A stretch of DNA of 64,000 bases, taken from Rubripirellula tenax (GTDB taxonomy: Bacteria > Planctomycetota > Planctomycetia > Pirellulales > Pirellulaceae). This document shows positions 53,250-60,007 of this stretch, piece after piece; the first letter of the stretch is position 1; each line of letters begins with the position of its first letter. The notes below the pieces were generated by a model. The model saw only the letters and a list, made by a program, of their open reading frames with translations. It was not told where the DNA came from and searched no databases. Both the position numbers and the translations under genes were made by a program. The stretch spans positions 466,372 through 530,371 of the forward strand of contig NZ_SJPW01000004.1 of the NCBI RefSeq assembly GCF_007860125.1, in the 5' to 3' direction.

Positions 53250-54383
53250 CTACGGCAGCATCAGGATCTGTGCAGACATAGCGTGAAATTTTTCTAGCCA
53301 AGCGGCGGTGATGGCATGCGCGATCGTGGCTTCGGGCTTTTGCTTGAGTTGCGCGGCAGTTTCGCCCCAGTAAAAACTGATCCAGCCGTCGGTAAACTTG
53401 GCAGATCGATTTACAAAGTCCTCAAGCTCTGCCGTGGAACACTTCAACGGGAACATCTCTTCGACGACCAAAGGTTTGCCAATATCGTAGGCTTCCAAAG
53501 CAGTGATCGCGGCGTCGACCTTGTCTTTCTGAGGATAGAAATGCACCGATGCGAAATCCAAACGCTCACTCACTTCCGGTGAATAGAACAACGGCTTTCC
53601 GCCCCCGAACGCGAACACCCAAGGAATCACGCCGACGGTGACCATGGTTTGATCGTCGTGTTCTCGAATCGCGTCGACCATTTGATTGACCCAGGCCTTG
53701 GCGATCTCCTGGCGTGTGCGACCGTTCAGATCGAGTGTCAATCGCTGCACAAAAAACTTGCCTCCAAGCTCACCCGCCAACCACTCGCGATCAGGTTCTT
53801 CGCCTGCTTGCTTCTTCGCCGGGAAAACCGGTTCGTTCATCAGGTCGTAGCAAAACACGGCGGGACTGTCGCGGCAGGCTTCGGCGATCGATCCCCAGAA
53901 GAAAGCTTGCGTCTGCCAGCGATCTTGTTCGTTCAATTGGTCATACCAAGGGGGAACGTTGGCTTTGTGGTAGCAGGCTAATCCCGTGATATCCAGATAC
54001 AGCCCTTCATGCTCGGCAAGCTTCAGCAGTTTCTTCAGTTGGTCCACTGCCAATTGGTTGATCTTGTCCGCAGCGATTAGAAACTTACCGACTTGTAAAT
54101 GGATGCGTACACAATTTGCGCCAAGCGATTTGATTTCCGCGAAGTCCTGCCCCACTTCGTCCCAGCGCTCGATCCAGTACTCATCGATCAGTTCACCGGC
54201 GCCGTTGTGATCATAGTTCACGCCCCAGACACGGAACGGCTGTCGGGTTTCCGCGAAAACGAAATGATTGCCATCGTCAGATACGCGAATGCGACTCTGC
54301 GTCTGAGCCATCGTGGTGCTGCTGATCGAAAGGCTCAACAAGCAGAACAGAATCGCGTGTGGAACTGCGTTCGAAACGGGCAT
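53250..54383 (-). CDS. Secreted cellulase-like glycoside hydrolase (GH5 / clan GH-A)
   Basis: A 377-residue exported enzyme. Signal peptide MPVSNAVPHAILFCLLSLSI with cleavage near AQT. The barrel starts with PFRVWGVNYDHNGAGELID and shows GANCVRIHLQVGKF, the acid/base site FCYDLMNEPVFPAK, DFASVHFYPQKDKV, and the nucleophile site PLVVEEMFPLKC, the order expected for GH5-type retaining enzymes. The ATG at 54383 is used because the 59 upstream codons of the frame overlap the PEP-CTERM gene and lack a signal. It may be a mannanase- or glucanase-like enzyme; specificity is not clear. Confidence 0.85.
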   Translation of the reverse strand: MPVSNAVPHAILFCLLSLSISSTTMAQTQSRIRVSDDGNHFVFAETRQPFRVWGVNYDHNGAGELIDEYWIERWDEVGQDFAEIKSLGANCVRIHLQVGKFLIAADKINQLAVDQLKKLLKLAEHEGLYLDITGLACYHKANVPPWYDQLNEQDRWQTQAFFWGSIAEACRDSPAVFCYDLMNEPVFPAKKQAGEEPDREWLAGELGGKFFVQRLTLDLNGRTRQEIAKAWVNQMVDAIREHDDQTMVTVGVIPWVFAFGGGKPLFYSPEVSERLDFASVHFYPQKDKVDAAITALEAYDIGKPLVVEEMFPLKCSTAELEDFVNRSAKFTDGWISFYWGETAAQLKQKPEATIAHAITAAWLEKFHAMSAQILMLP

Positions 54384-54462
54384 TGGCTCAGGCCTTGTCG
54401 GAGGTGAATCGTGACTGCCGTAGCGGATCCATCCAGGCTGGAAGTCTAACGATTCTTGACCC

Positions 54463-56430
54463 TCAAGCAAAACGATCCGCTCTTCTTCGACTTCTACGAA
54501 CGACGAATCCAACAGCAGCAAGCAATACAAACGCGCCCGTCGTCGGCTCAGGAACGGCAACAGCCATCAACTTAAAACCTGCTTTCTTGAAAGCGCCCGT
54601 GCCATCGGTCACTTGAACGGCCACGTTCCAGTTTCCAAAGTCATCCATCACGGTGCCAGAAAGCAGACCTTCGCTTGACAAAGTCAGACCGTCGGGCAGG
54701 CCTGCATCGGAAATCGTTTCCCAGGCGTAAGCGGAATCGCCGCCGCTTGCGAAGAGCTGAAAGCTGTATTGCTCACCGATCTGGGCCGCCACAAATTGAT
54801 CGGTCGTAATCAAAAGATCGCTATCGGGAACGAAGTCGCCCGTCTCAGAAAGGTTAGCCAGTTCCTTGATCAGATCATGCCCCATCAGGGCGGCCATTCG
54901 AATCTGCTCCGTCGTGTAGGAACCTCGATGAATATCCGCGGCAGTGATCTCGTCAGGAAATGGAAACTCGGTGCCCAGTGCCGAACTCAACATCATGTAG
55001 GCGTTCATGTAGACCAATGGGTCCGACATATGGAGTCCATCATCGGATGCAACGAAGTCTGGCATCGCCTCGTTCAAACGCCCCATCCCGATGGTAAGCG
55101 GAATCAACTTCCAACCCCGCTCGGCATAGTTGAAATATAATTCGCTGCTGCTGTGGTAATCCAACGCATCCAAAGTCGAAGCGGTGCCGCTGACGGAATC
55201 GATGGCGAACGACTTGATCCAGTCGAAGGCCATGGGAACCATGTTGGCTTGATTCAGGTCAATCACTTCCTGGGCGTCGGCGCCCAACCAGGATCCGGAT
55301 ACATACATGAACGCCCTTTGGTCCGCATCATTGTTTAATTTGCCCAACTGATTCTGAGCGTCACTGGGGTCAGTGTCATCAGGGTGCCAATACCGGGTTC
55401 CAATACTCTCACCATTCCGAGTGCCCAGCTTTCTAAAGGCCGCGCTCGTCGCGGGATTGCTGTCGATGATTTTGTTGAGCGCATCTCGGGTCCAGTCATG
55501 AGTACTGGAACCCTTGTACGCGTAGCGGACGACATCGTTAAAAGGCGCGGTGGCGACATCGAGGTTTCGATAAACGACCGCACCTTCCTCGGCATAGCTC
55601 GTGCTGTACTGCTGTGTCGCTCGTTGCGTGTCAATGGTCGCTTGCGCTGTATTCCCCAAGGCGGCGGCATTCCCACTTGAGATGCCTGCGGGAGTGTAAG
55701 TCGAGCTGCTGGCGTTCAGCCCGGTTACCTGGGTGAAGATGGAACTGGCGTAGAGGAACTGTTCTTCGGCATTGGATATCGTTCCTGTCGCCTGCACCGC
55801 TTGAGCCCCAGGAATCAAATCGAGGCCGACACCGTTGGCCACACGCTTCATTACGGAACCGTAGTCACTGACTTGCTGGTCCACGTTATTTGGCAGCAGG
55901 ATCTTGGGCGTGCTTCCCGCATTCAAGATCAGATTACTCAGCTGCGTGGCACCTTCATAAAACACTTCCGGCGCGAAGTACTTATTATCAAGCGGAGCTT
56001 CATCGTAAACATTCGTTGGTCCACCGTTGAATTCGCGGTATTCAATCGTGCCGGTGGGCGTGGTGTTGATCGTGGGAATCAAAATGACATTTTTGTAACC
56101 TTCCGCAACTTTGGCGCGAAACCCGACATCTTCTGAGTTCTGATCATAAAACCCATCTGCAAGCGACTCGATGCGCGACTCTTGAAGAATGTCCACCTTC
56201 GCGTTGCGATAGCCATCAACACCGGCCAGCAGCCCTTGCAAGTGAACCGCAACATCGGAATAGAGGCCCGAACTTTCGCCAACGGAAAGCAACAAGATGT
56301 CGTCGGACTTATCCTGAGCAAAACCAGGAGACGTCATCGCAAACGTGAAAAGGAAAATTGCAATGACGGTAACGAAGCGTCCAGACGGTTCATGCCGTTG
56401 ACGATCGATAATTCGAATTTTCATCGGCAT
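54463..56430 (-). CDS. PEP-CTERM protein with Ig-like domain, function unknown
   Basis: A 655-residue protein with signal peptide (TVIAIFLFTFAMTSPGFAQD). The N-terminal two thirds (LLLSVGESSGLYSDVAVHLQ, then YWHPDDTDPSDAQNQLG and MGRLNEAMPDFVASDDGLHM) are not a family recognised here. Near residue 570 a putative Ig-like module appears (YAWETISDAGLPDGLTLSSE, then GLLSGTV). The C-terminus is a full sorting signal VPEPTTGAFVLLAAVGFVV plus RRSRRR. It should be exported and processed by an exosortase. The ATG at 56430 is preceded by agagaag; a second ATG two codons later is possible. A strong hairpin lies in its leader. Confidence 0.85.
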   Translation of the reverse strand: MPMKIRIIDRQRHEPSGRFVTVIAIFLFTFAMTSPGFAQDKSDDILLLSVGESSGLYSDVAVHLQGLLAGVDGYRNAKVDILQESRIESLADGFYDQNSEDVGFRAKVAEGYKNVILIPTINTTPTGTIEYREFNGGPTNVYDEAPLDNKYFAPEVFYEGATQLSNLILNAGSTPKILLPNNVDQQVSDYGSVMKRVANGVGLDLIPGAQAVQATGTISNAEEQFLYASSIFTQVTGLNASSSTYTPAGISSGNAAALGNTAQATIDTQRATQQYSTSYAEEGAVVYRNLDVATAPFNDVVRYAYKGSSTHDWTRDALNKIIDSNPATSAAFRKLGTRNGESIGTRYWHPDDTDPSDAQNQLGKLNNDADQRAFMYVSGSWLGADAQEVIDLNQANMVPMAFDWIKSFAIDSVSGTASTLDALDYHSSSELYFNYAERGWKLIPLTIGMGRLNEAMPDFVASDDGLHMSDPLVYMNAYMMLSSALGTEFPFPDEITAADIHRGSYTTEQIRMAALMGHDLIKELANLSETGDFVPDSDLLITTDQFVAAQIGEQYSFQLFASGGDSAYAWETISDAGLPDGLTLSSEGLLSGTVMDDFGNWNVAVQVTDGTGAFKKAGFKLMAVAVPEPTTGAFVLLAAVGFVVRRSRRRADRFA

Positions 56431-56488
56431 ACTTCTCTTTCAATTCGTCCGGCCTAGGGATAACCGAAGTGGTGGTCCAGCGGATAAA

Positions 56489-56556
56489 GTCAAACGAATG
56501 GGGGCAAACAAATGGGCCGCGACCGACAGCGACTCGCTTGCCCCCAATCGTTTGAC
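56489..56556 (-). promoter_or_regulatory. Long hairpin in the leader of the PEP-CTERM gene
   Basis: The arms gtcaaacgaatgggggcaa (56489-56507) and ttgcccccaatcgtttgac (56538-56556) pair over 19 bases with one mismatch around a 30-base loop. It lies about 60-125 nt upstream of the start codon, so it could be a leader RNA structure or a protein-binding site. The rest of 56431-56748 shows no gene. Confidence 0.6.
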
Positions 56557-56748
56557 AACTGACATGATGACGCCGCCCACATCCATCAATGAATCTCTCT
56601 GGCAAAGTAAGAAAAAAACTCATCCAAAGTGACGCTGTCCAGTTAGCGCGACAACAAGGCGTCAGGTCTCATCAAGCGATGCCAAGCAGCGAAAAGGCTT
56701 GCACCCGGTTTCGGTTCTGCGTTCGCGCAGGTGTTTTTCCCCTGGCCG

Positions 56749-57279
56749 CTACTTCTTCTTTGCGGCGGCTTTTTCTTTCTCCGCTTTGACACGGGCAGCG
56801 TGGGCGCTGGTTAACCAGTTGGGTAGTTGCTTTCGTTGTTCAGCCGTTAGGACGTTGACGATCGCGTATCGATAGTCGTTCCAGACTTTTCCGGCTTTGG
56901 ATTGGGCGGCGGCCTGTTCGTCGGTGTAGTCAGCTTCCTTGCTGGCTTGGGCAGAAAGTTCCTTGCCCTTGATCCCCTTGGCTTTCAATTTCTCGTAGGT
57001 TTCGCTGCGTTGCTTTGACATTTTCCAAGTGATGCCTGCCGATTCGAAGAGGGCCTTTTCCTGTGCGATCGCTTTCGTTTTGAGTGATTCGAGATTCTCT
57101 TTCTGCTCGTCCGTCAGATCTTTGACGGACTCCTTGATCGCGTCCATGGTCTTTGGGCGATCAACCGGTTGCGTGTTCTTATTGGCCTCAATCGCAGCGT
57201 CTTGAGCGATCGTCTTTGGCGTGCTGGCAACCGTTGCCAAGAAGGTGATGCTAGTGATCAGGATTGCGCGAATGAACAT
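56749..57279 (-). CDS. Small exported helical protein with LTxxQ motifs
   Basis: A 176-residue protein. Signal peptide MFIRAILITSITFLATVAST, then a fully helical, highly charged body. Two LTxxQ motifs are seen: DLTDEQKENLESLKTKA (about residues 55-70) and VLTAEQRKQLPNW (about 143-155), the hallmark of the Spy/CpxP periplasmic family, though spacing and overall identity are not diagnostic. The tail is Lys/Ala-rich (VKAEKEKAAAKKK). It could be a periplasmic chaperone or stress-sensor protein. It is transcribed alone on the minus strand, upstream of the PEP-CTERM gene by about 320 bp. Confidence 0.7.
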   Translation of the reverse strand: MFIRAILITSITFLATVASTPKTIAQDAAIEANKNTQPVDRPKTMDAIKESVKDLTDEQKENLESLKTKAIAQEKALFESAGITWKMSKQRSETYEKLKAKGIKGKELSAQASKEADYTDEQAAAQSKAGKVWNDYRYAIVNVLTAEQRKQLPNWLTSAHAARVKAEKEKAAAKKK

Positions 57280-57493
57280 GAATGGCCTTGAGGGAAAGAA
57301 CTTTTGAGGAAGAGTTCAGTGGAGAAGGGGATGCCCGGGAGTTTGCGAACCGGAAAGCACTACTGCCGGAAGGATCCTATCGTAATTTGCGGCACGTCCA
57401 AACGTATTCGGATCGGGTATTGCGCGGGGATACAGCGGCCTTTAGACTGTGCGGGACGCTGACCGGACTTCGAGGGCCCTGCCAGCGAGGCAA

Positions 57494-57530
57494 GAAAAAA
57501 GGACTCACGGCCCAGAAAGCCGCAAGTCCT
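57494..57530 (-). terminator. Intrinsic terminator downstream of the tRNA-Leu fragment
   Basis: On the minus strand aggacttgcggc and ggccgtgagtcct pair around tttctg with a small mismatch and are followed by six T. It lies 15 bp after the 3' end of the tRNA fragment and was probably the terminator of the original tRNA gene. Confidence 0.75.
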
Positions 57531-57544
57531 TTGCTCATAACGAG

Positions 57545-57599
57545 TACCGAAGGTGGGAGTCGAACCCACACGAGGTTGCCCTCACAGGATTTTGAATCC
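57545..57599 (-). tRNA. 3' fragment of tRNA-Leu (anticodon CAA), likely attachment site
   Basis: Read on the minus strand, the segment runs from inside the anticodon stem (ggattcaaaatcctg, loop ttCAAaa) through a class II variable arm (gagg, loop gcaa, cctc) and a T arm (gtggg, ttcgact, cccac) to the acceptor 3' strand cttcggt plus discriminator a. The acceptor 5' strand, D arm and first two bases of the anticodon stem are absent upstream. This is the form left by integration of an element at the anticodon loop. No CCA is encoded. It is not expected to give a working tRNA. Confidence 0.8.
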
Positions 57600-57719
57600 A
57601 CCCAACCAGCATTGGACTTAGGCTGGAAAACCAACGCAAACCCAGCGTTCCGCCGGACGAGTATCGAAACTCACGTTGAGTCTGAATTGTAAGCAAGTTA
57701 GGCCAAAATGGGCAGTCCT

Positions 57720-57803
57720 GCCACTGATTTGCCACTGATTTTCCAAACTGGATCTGGACTCCAGTTTGGCTGGCACCGACCCGGAAAATGCAGCCAGCCA
57801 AAC
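57720..57803. repeat. Tandem 11-mers and two overlapping hairpins near the tRNA fragment
   Basis: gccactgattt occurs twice back to back (57720-57741). Next, ccaaactgga (57743-57752) pairs with tccagtttgg (57760-57769). The bases gtttggctggc (57764-57774) also pair with gccagccaaac (57793-57803), so the two hairpins exclude each other. Positions 120-260 bp inside the att fragment fit recombinase arm sites, but this is inference. No gene is seen from 57600 to 57896. Confidence 0.6.
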
Positions 57804-57896
57804 CAAAGCAGAGGTTGAACGGATAGGGCATCGAACTTGATCGGTAGGAATCGCTCGCTAAGCTTTTAGCATCGCGTCCCGCGATGGTTCACATTC

Positions 57897-57970
57897 CCCG
57901 CAAAAGAGACCCGTTCCCCCTCAACCCAAATCGGAACCCAGCCCAGCTTCTGGCTTGTGAAAAATATGGA
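57897..57970 (+). repeat. Direct repeat, copy 1: leader of small membrane protein A
   Basis: A ~74-bp segment (containing agagacccgttccccctc, cccaaatcggaacccagccc and cttctggcttgtgaaaaata) repeated at 58422-58494 with four small differences. It lies 106 bp before the start of the 58-residue protein. Just upstream is a perfect hairpin atcgcg-tcc-cgcgat (57871-57885). Confidence 0.9.
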
Positions 57971-58076
57971 AGCGACTGACTTCGGTGGATGCCGCATGCG
58001 TCTTCTGAGTTCGGTGTGTTCCGTTCATGCTCCGTTGCGGGGTGTGAATCGAATGAACCAGAACAAGGATGACACC

Positions 58077-58253
58077 ATGTACGATCGCAATAATCGACGC
58101 AAGCACCGAAGGAACGAGAGACAGCAGATCAACTTCACCATTCAGCTCAACCCAGCGGATGTTGATTTGTTGCTCCGGCTTTTTGTTTTCCACAGTATCG
58201 CGAACCTCGTGTTCGTCACCGTGGTCTTCGGGTTTGCCGTGTACTTTCTGTAG
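58077..58253 (+). CDS. Small single-span membrane protein A (58 residues)
   Basis: Starts at the ATG of gacaccATG, preceded by aaggat as a possible ribosome site; an in-frame ATG at 58053 would add eight residues. The N-terminus is very basic (MYDRNNRRKHRRNERQQ) and the C-terminal half is one long hydrophobic helix (LLLRLFVFHSIANLVFVTVV and FGFAVYFL). It is not a recognised family. The layout of leader repeat, gaatcgaatgaacc, gacaccATG, basic region, membrane helix and immediate terminator is shared with protein B about 500 bp downstream. It may be a membrane-acting peptide or toxin, or a small regulator; none is proven. A longer frame from 57957 exists but overlaps the leader repeat. Confidence 0.65.
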   Translation: MYDRNNRRKHRRNERQQINFTIQLNPADVDLLLRLFVFHSIANLVFVTVVFGFAVYFL

Positions 58254-58261
58254 ATCTCTCT

Positions 58262-58286
58262 GACCCACGTTTGCGCGTGGGTCTTT
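58262..58286 (+). terminator. Intrinsic terminator of small protein A
   Basis: gacccacg and cgtgggtc pair around tttgcg and are followed by four T. It begins 8 bp after the stop codon. Confidence 0.8.
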
Positions 58287-58421
58287 TCGTGCACGAGCGT
58301 CTTCCGTCGCTCGCAAGAATATTCAGAAAAAGTTTGGGTCAGAACGAACTTGATCGCAGCAGATCCCTGGGTACGCTTGGAGCATGAACGATGTCGATCT
58401 GATTTCTCGCCAAGTACGTTT

Positions 58422-58494
58422 CCCGCAATAAGAGACCCGTTCCCCCTCTACCCAAATCGGAACCCAGCCCCTTCTGGCTTGTGAAAAATAAGGA
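58422..58494 (+). repeat. Direct repeat, copy 2: leader of small membrane protein B
   Basis: Second copy of the leader at 57897-57970, differing by an extra base near the start, one substitution, a 2-base deletion and a change near the end. It lies 103 bp before the start of protein B. The region between protein A's terminator and this repeat (58287-58421) holds a small hairpin, cgagcg / cgctcg, and no gene. Confidence 0.9.
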
Positions 58495-58597
58495 AGGAGT
58501 CGCTTTCCGCCATCGCTTCAAACCTTTGTTTTACTTGTTGGTTTCAGCAGTCCACCAGTACTGCTGAATCGAATGAACCCAAAACTACGGAGACACC

Positions 58598-58741
58598 ATG
58601 AAGACGAAACGGAAAACGACGGAAAAAGTGAGTCGTTCATATGTAGATGCAAGAAGACGAGAACAGAATGCCAACGCAATTTTGTTCTTGATTCTCTACG
58701 CAGTCATAATGACCTACGCGGCCATTTTGTCGACGACTTAA
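58598..58741 (+). CDS. Small single-span membrane protein B (47 residues)
   Basis: Starts at the ATG of cggagacaccATG with a good ribosome site (ggag, six bases before ATG). The N-terminus is basic (MKTKRKTTEKVSRSYVDARR) and is followed by one hydrophobic helix (ANAILFLILYAVIMTYAAIL) ending STT. Same plan as protein A but no obvious sequence identity outside the leader, the gaatcgaatgaacc box and the gacaccATG start context. A second frame from 58573 overlaps it but lacks these features. A terminator follows at once. Function unknown. Confidence 0.65.
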   Translation: MKTKRKTTEKVSRSYVDARRREQNANAILFLILYAVIMTYAAILSTT

Positions 58742-58749
58742 GTTTTCCT

Positions 58750-58780
58750 GACCTGTGCCTAACAGCACAGGTCTTTTTTT
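58750..58780 (+). terminator. Intrinsic terminator of small protein B
   Basis: gacctgtgc (58750-58758) and gcacaggtc (58765-58773) form a perfect 9-bp stem with loop ctaaca, followed by seven T. Confidence 0.88.
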
Positions 58781-58904
58781 GGATATCACGAACGTAGTCA
58801 GAAAGCAAATTTCCGCTACTGAAAAGCAAAGAAGGGCCCGTCGCTGTTGATCGTGTTTGTGACGTGCAAGCAGATCGCCTGTCGCTGTGCAGGCCTAGGC
58901 CTCA

Positions 58905-58939
58905 AGAAAAGAGGAAGCCCCGGCCGTGGCAGGGGCTTC
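58905..58939 (-). terminator. Intrinsic terminator of the 32-residue ORF
   Basis: On the minus strand gaagcccc pairs perfectly with ggggcttc around a 10-base loop, followed by ctcttttc. It lies 12 bp past the stop codon. Confidence 0.75.
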
Positions 58940-58951
58940 GCGGATTCCAGC

Positions 58952-59050
58952 TCATTTGCTGGGCTTGGTCTTTGGCTGCGACTCGCTGGTCTTCTTGTCG
59001 CCGCTTGTTGACGAACCTTTGGGTTCGTGATTTCCGCCACCATTGGTCAT
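58952..59050 (-). CDS. 32-residue polar ORF divergent from the XRE regulator
   Basis: The ATG at 59050 has ggag seven bases upstream, and the ORF ends with TGA and its own terminator, which supports translation. The product (MTNGGGNHEPKGSSTSGDKK, then TSESQPKTKPSK) is small, hydrophilic and probably unstructured. It shares the control region with the XRE gene, so it may be controlled by that repressor. No family is recognised; it could also be a leader or a spurious ORF. Confidence 0.5.
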   Translation of the reverse strand: MTNGGGNHEPKGSSTSGDKKTSESQPKTKPSK

Positions 59051-59085
59051 GACTTACTCCAGTCGGGGTTAGGGGCAATTGACGA

Positions 59086-59118
59086 TACAGACGATCGTCT
59101 GTAGTAATATCGTCTGTA
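59086..59118. promoter_or_regulatory. Operator of the XRE regulator
   Basis: A perfect 18-bp palindrome tacagacgatcgtctgta (59086-59103) is followed six bases later by a third half-site atcgtctgta (59109-59118). It lies 34 bp before the XRE start and 35 bp before the divergent 32-codon ORF, the normal place for an autoregulatory site. Confidence 0.75.
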
Positions 59119-59151
59119 GATAAATCGAGTTCAACCCATAATCCTTGGTTT

Positions 59152-59391
59152 ATGGACGCAATTGAACTAGATTTTGGCAAGACAGTGCGTAAACACCGGG
59201 AGAAATCCGGTTTGTCCCAGGAAGAATTCGCGGCCAAGGCCGGGGTTCACCGCACGTATATCAGCTCGATTGAGCTAGGCAAGGTTCAGGTCAGCATCGG
59301 CGTGGCCGAGAAACTAGCTCAAGCTCTTGGCGTTCCGCTCAGCAACATGTTTCGAGAAATCGAGCGGGGACGTGATGATGCCGATGGTTGA
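59152..59391 (+). CDS. XRE-family helix-turn-helix regulator
   Basis: A 79-residue DNA-binding protein that is a single HTH_3 domain: FGKTVRKHREKSGLSQEEFA, then AKAGVHRTYISSIELGKVQV, with the recognition helix HRTYISSIE. The C-terminus (SNMFREIERGRDDADG) is short, so no ligand or dimer domain is added. Small regulators like this control phage, plasmid or toxin-antitoxin genes. The palindromic site just upstream is a likely target, and the divergent ORF may be co-controlled. Its last 78 bp overlap, on the other strand, the end of the membrane protein gene at 59314-59898. Confidence 0.9.
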   Translation: MDAIELDFGKTVRKHREKSGLSQEEFAAKAGVHRTYISSIELGKVQVSIGVAEKLAQALGVPLSNMFREIERGRDDADG

Positions 59392-59898
59392 GGTGGGGGA
59401 CAGCAGGTCTTCTACACGGCGGTAGTACTTTTGCAATGTATCTCTTGAGCCGAGATACAGAAGCAGCGAAATTCCGGCAAACGCCAAATCGGCTGGCTGT
59501 GGCTCCTGGCCAGCGAGCGTTGAACGCCAGCAACCGTAAGCAATCCACCAGGCGAAGAGACTGTTTCCATAGAACTGGTAGTAGCGGTAATGGTTCTCTT
59601 CAAGAAGCGTGTAGGCGCCGAGATTCGCTTGTAGTTTTACATAGTCCCATTCGGGACGCGCGATCCCGGTGTGGTGATGTAGCCAATCAAGGCACAGCCA
59701 TCGGGCCGTACTGCATAGCAAGCCGACGAATAACGCGGCGAGCGTTGAGTACAGGAAACCACCAACTGAGACACCCTCGGTTCCTGCGATCCAAACATTT
59801 ACGGTCGTTGACCTGAAACTGACACCGCAGATCGCGATAAATCCGGGAACAAGAAACGCGATGACGAGTCCGAAATTTTTATTCGTTAGAGATTGCAC
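59314..59898 (-). CDS. Hypothetical membrane protein, about four spans
   Basis: A 194-residue protein beginning with GTG at 59898. Hydrophobic segments lie at the N-terminus (FGLVIAFLVPGFIAICGVSF), near residue 45-65 (GFLYSTLAALFVGLLCSTA), near 112-125 (NSLFAWWIAYGC) and near 138-150 (LAFAGISLLLYLG). The C-terminus is soluble. It is not a recognised family. It overlaps the end of the convergent XRE gene by 78 bp, which is unusual but seen in mobile elements. Its place between the regulator and the parB gene suggests it belongs to the element. Confidence 0.7.
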   Translation of the reverse strand: MQSLTNKNFGLVIAFLVPGFIAICGVSFRSTTVNVWIAGTEGVSVGGFLYSTLAALFVGLLCSTARWLCLDWLHHHTGIARPEWDYVKLQANLGAYTLLEENHYRYYQFYGNSLFAWWIAYGCWRSTLAGQEPQPADLAFAGISLLLYLGSRDTLQKYYRRVEDLLSPTSTIGIITSPLDFSKHVAERNAKSLS

Positions 59899-59955
59899 GC
59901 GCGGATGCTAGTCGGATGAATTGAGAAGCGCAACACTCGGTGCAGTGAAGACTGA

Positions 59956-59975
59956 CCGATAAGAAGACTTATCGG
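59956..59975 (-). terminator. Hairpin downstream of parB
   Basis: ccgataag and cttatcgg form a perfect 8-bp stem with a 4-base loop, 33 bp after the parB stop. There is no T-run, so termination is not certain. Confidence 0.5.
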
Positions 59976-60007
59976 CAAATATTGAATGATCTCAGGGGGT
60001 TAGGGCG

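Noticed and set aside
57545-57660. Complete tRNA-Leu, possibly with an intron
   Set aside because: No sequence able to pair with the acceptor 3' strand or to form a D arm is found upstream within a plausible distance, and no group I intron core is apparent; a truncated 3' copy explains it better.
57535-57831. 98-codon minus-strand ORF
   Set aside because: It reads through the tRNA fragment and the hairpin region; typical spurious ORF over a tRNA.
58573-58797. 74-codon ORF in another frame over small protein B
   Set aside because: It lacks a ribosome site, reads through the terminator hairpin, and the 58598 frame matches the design of the first cassette.
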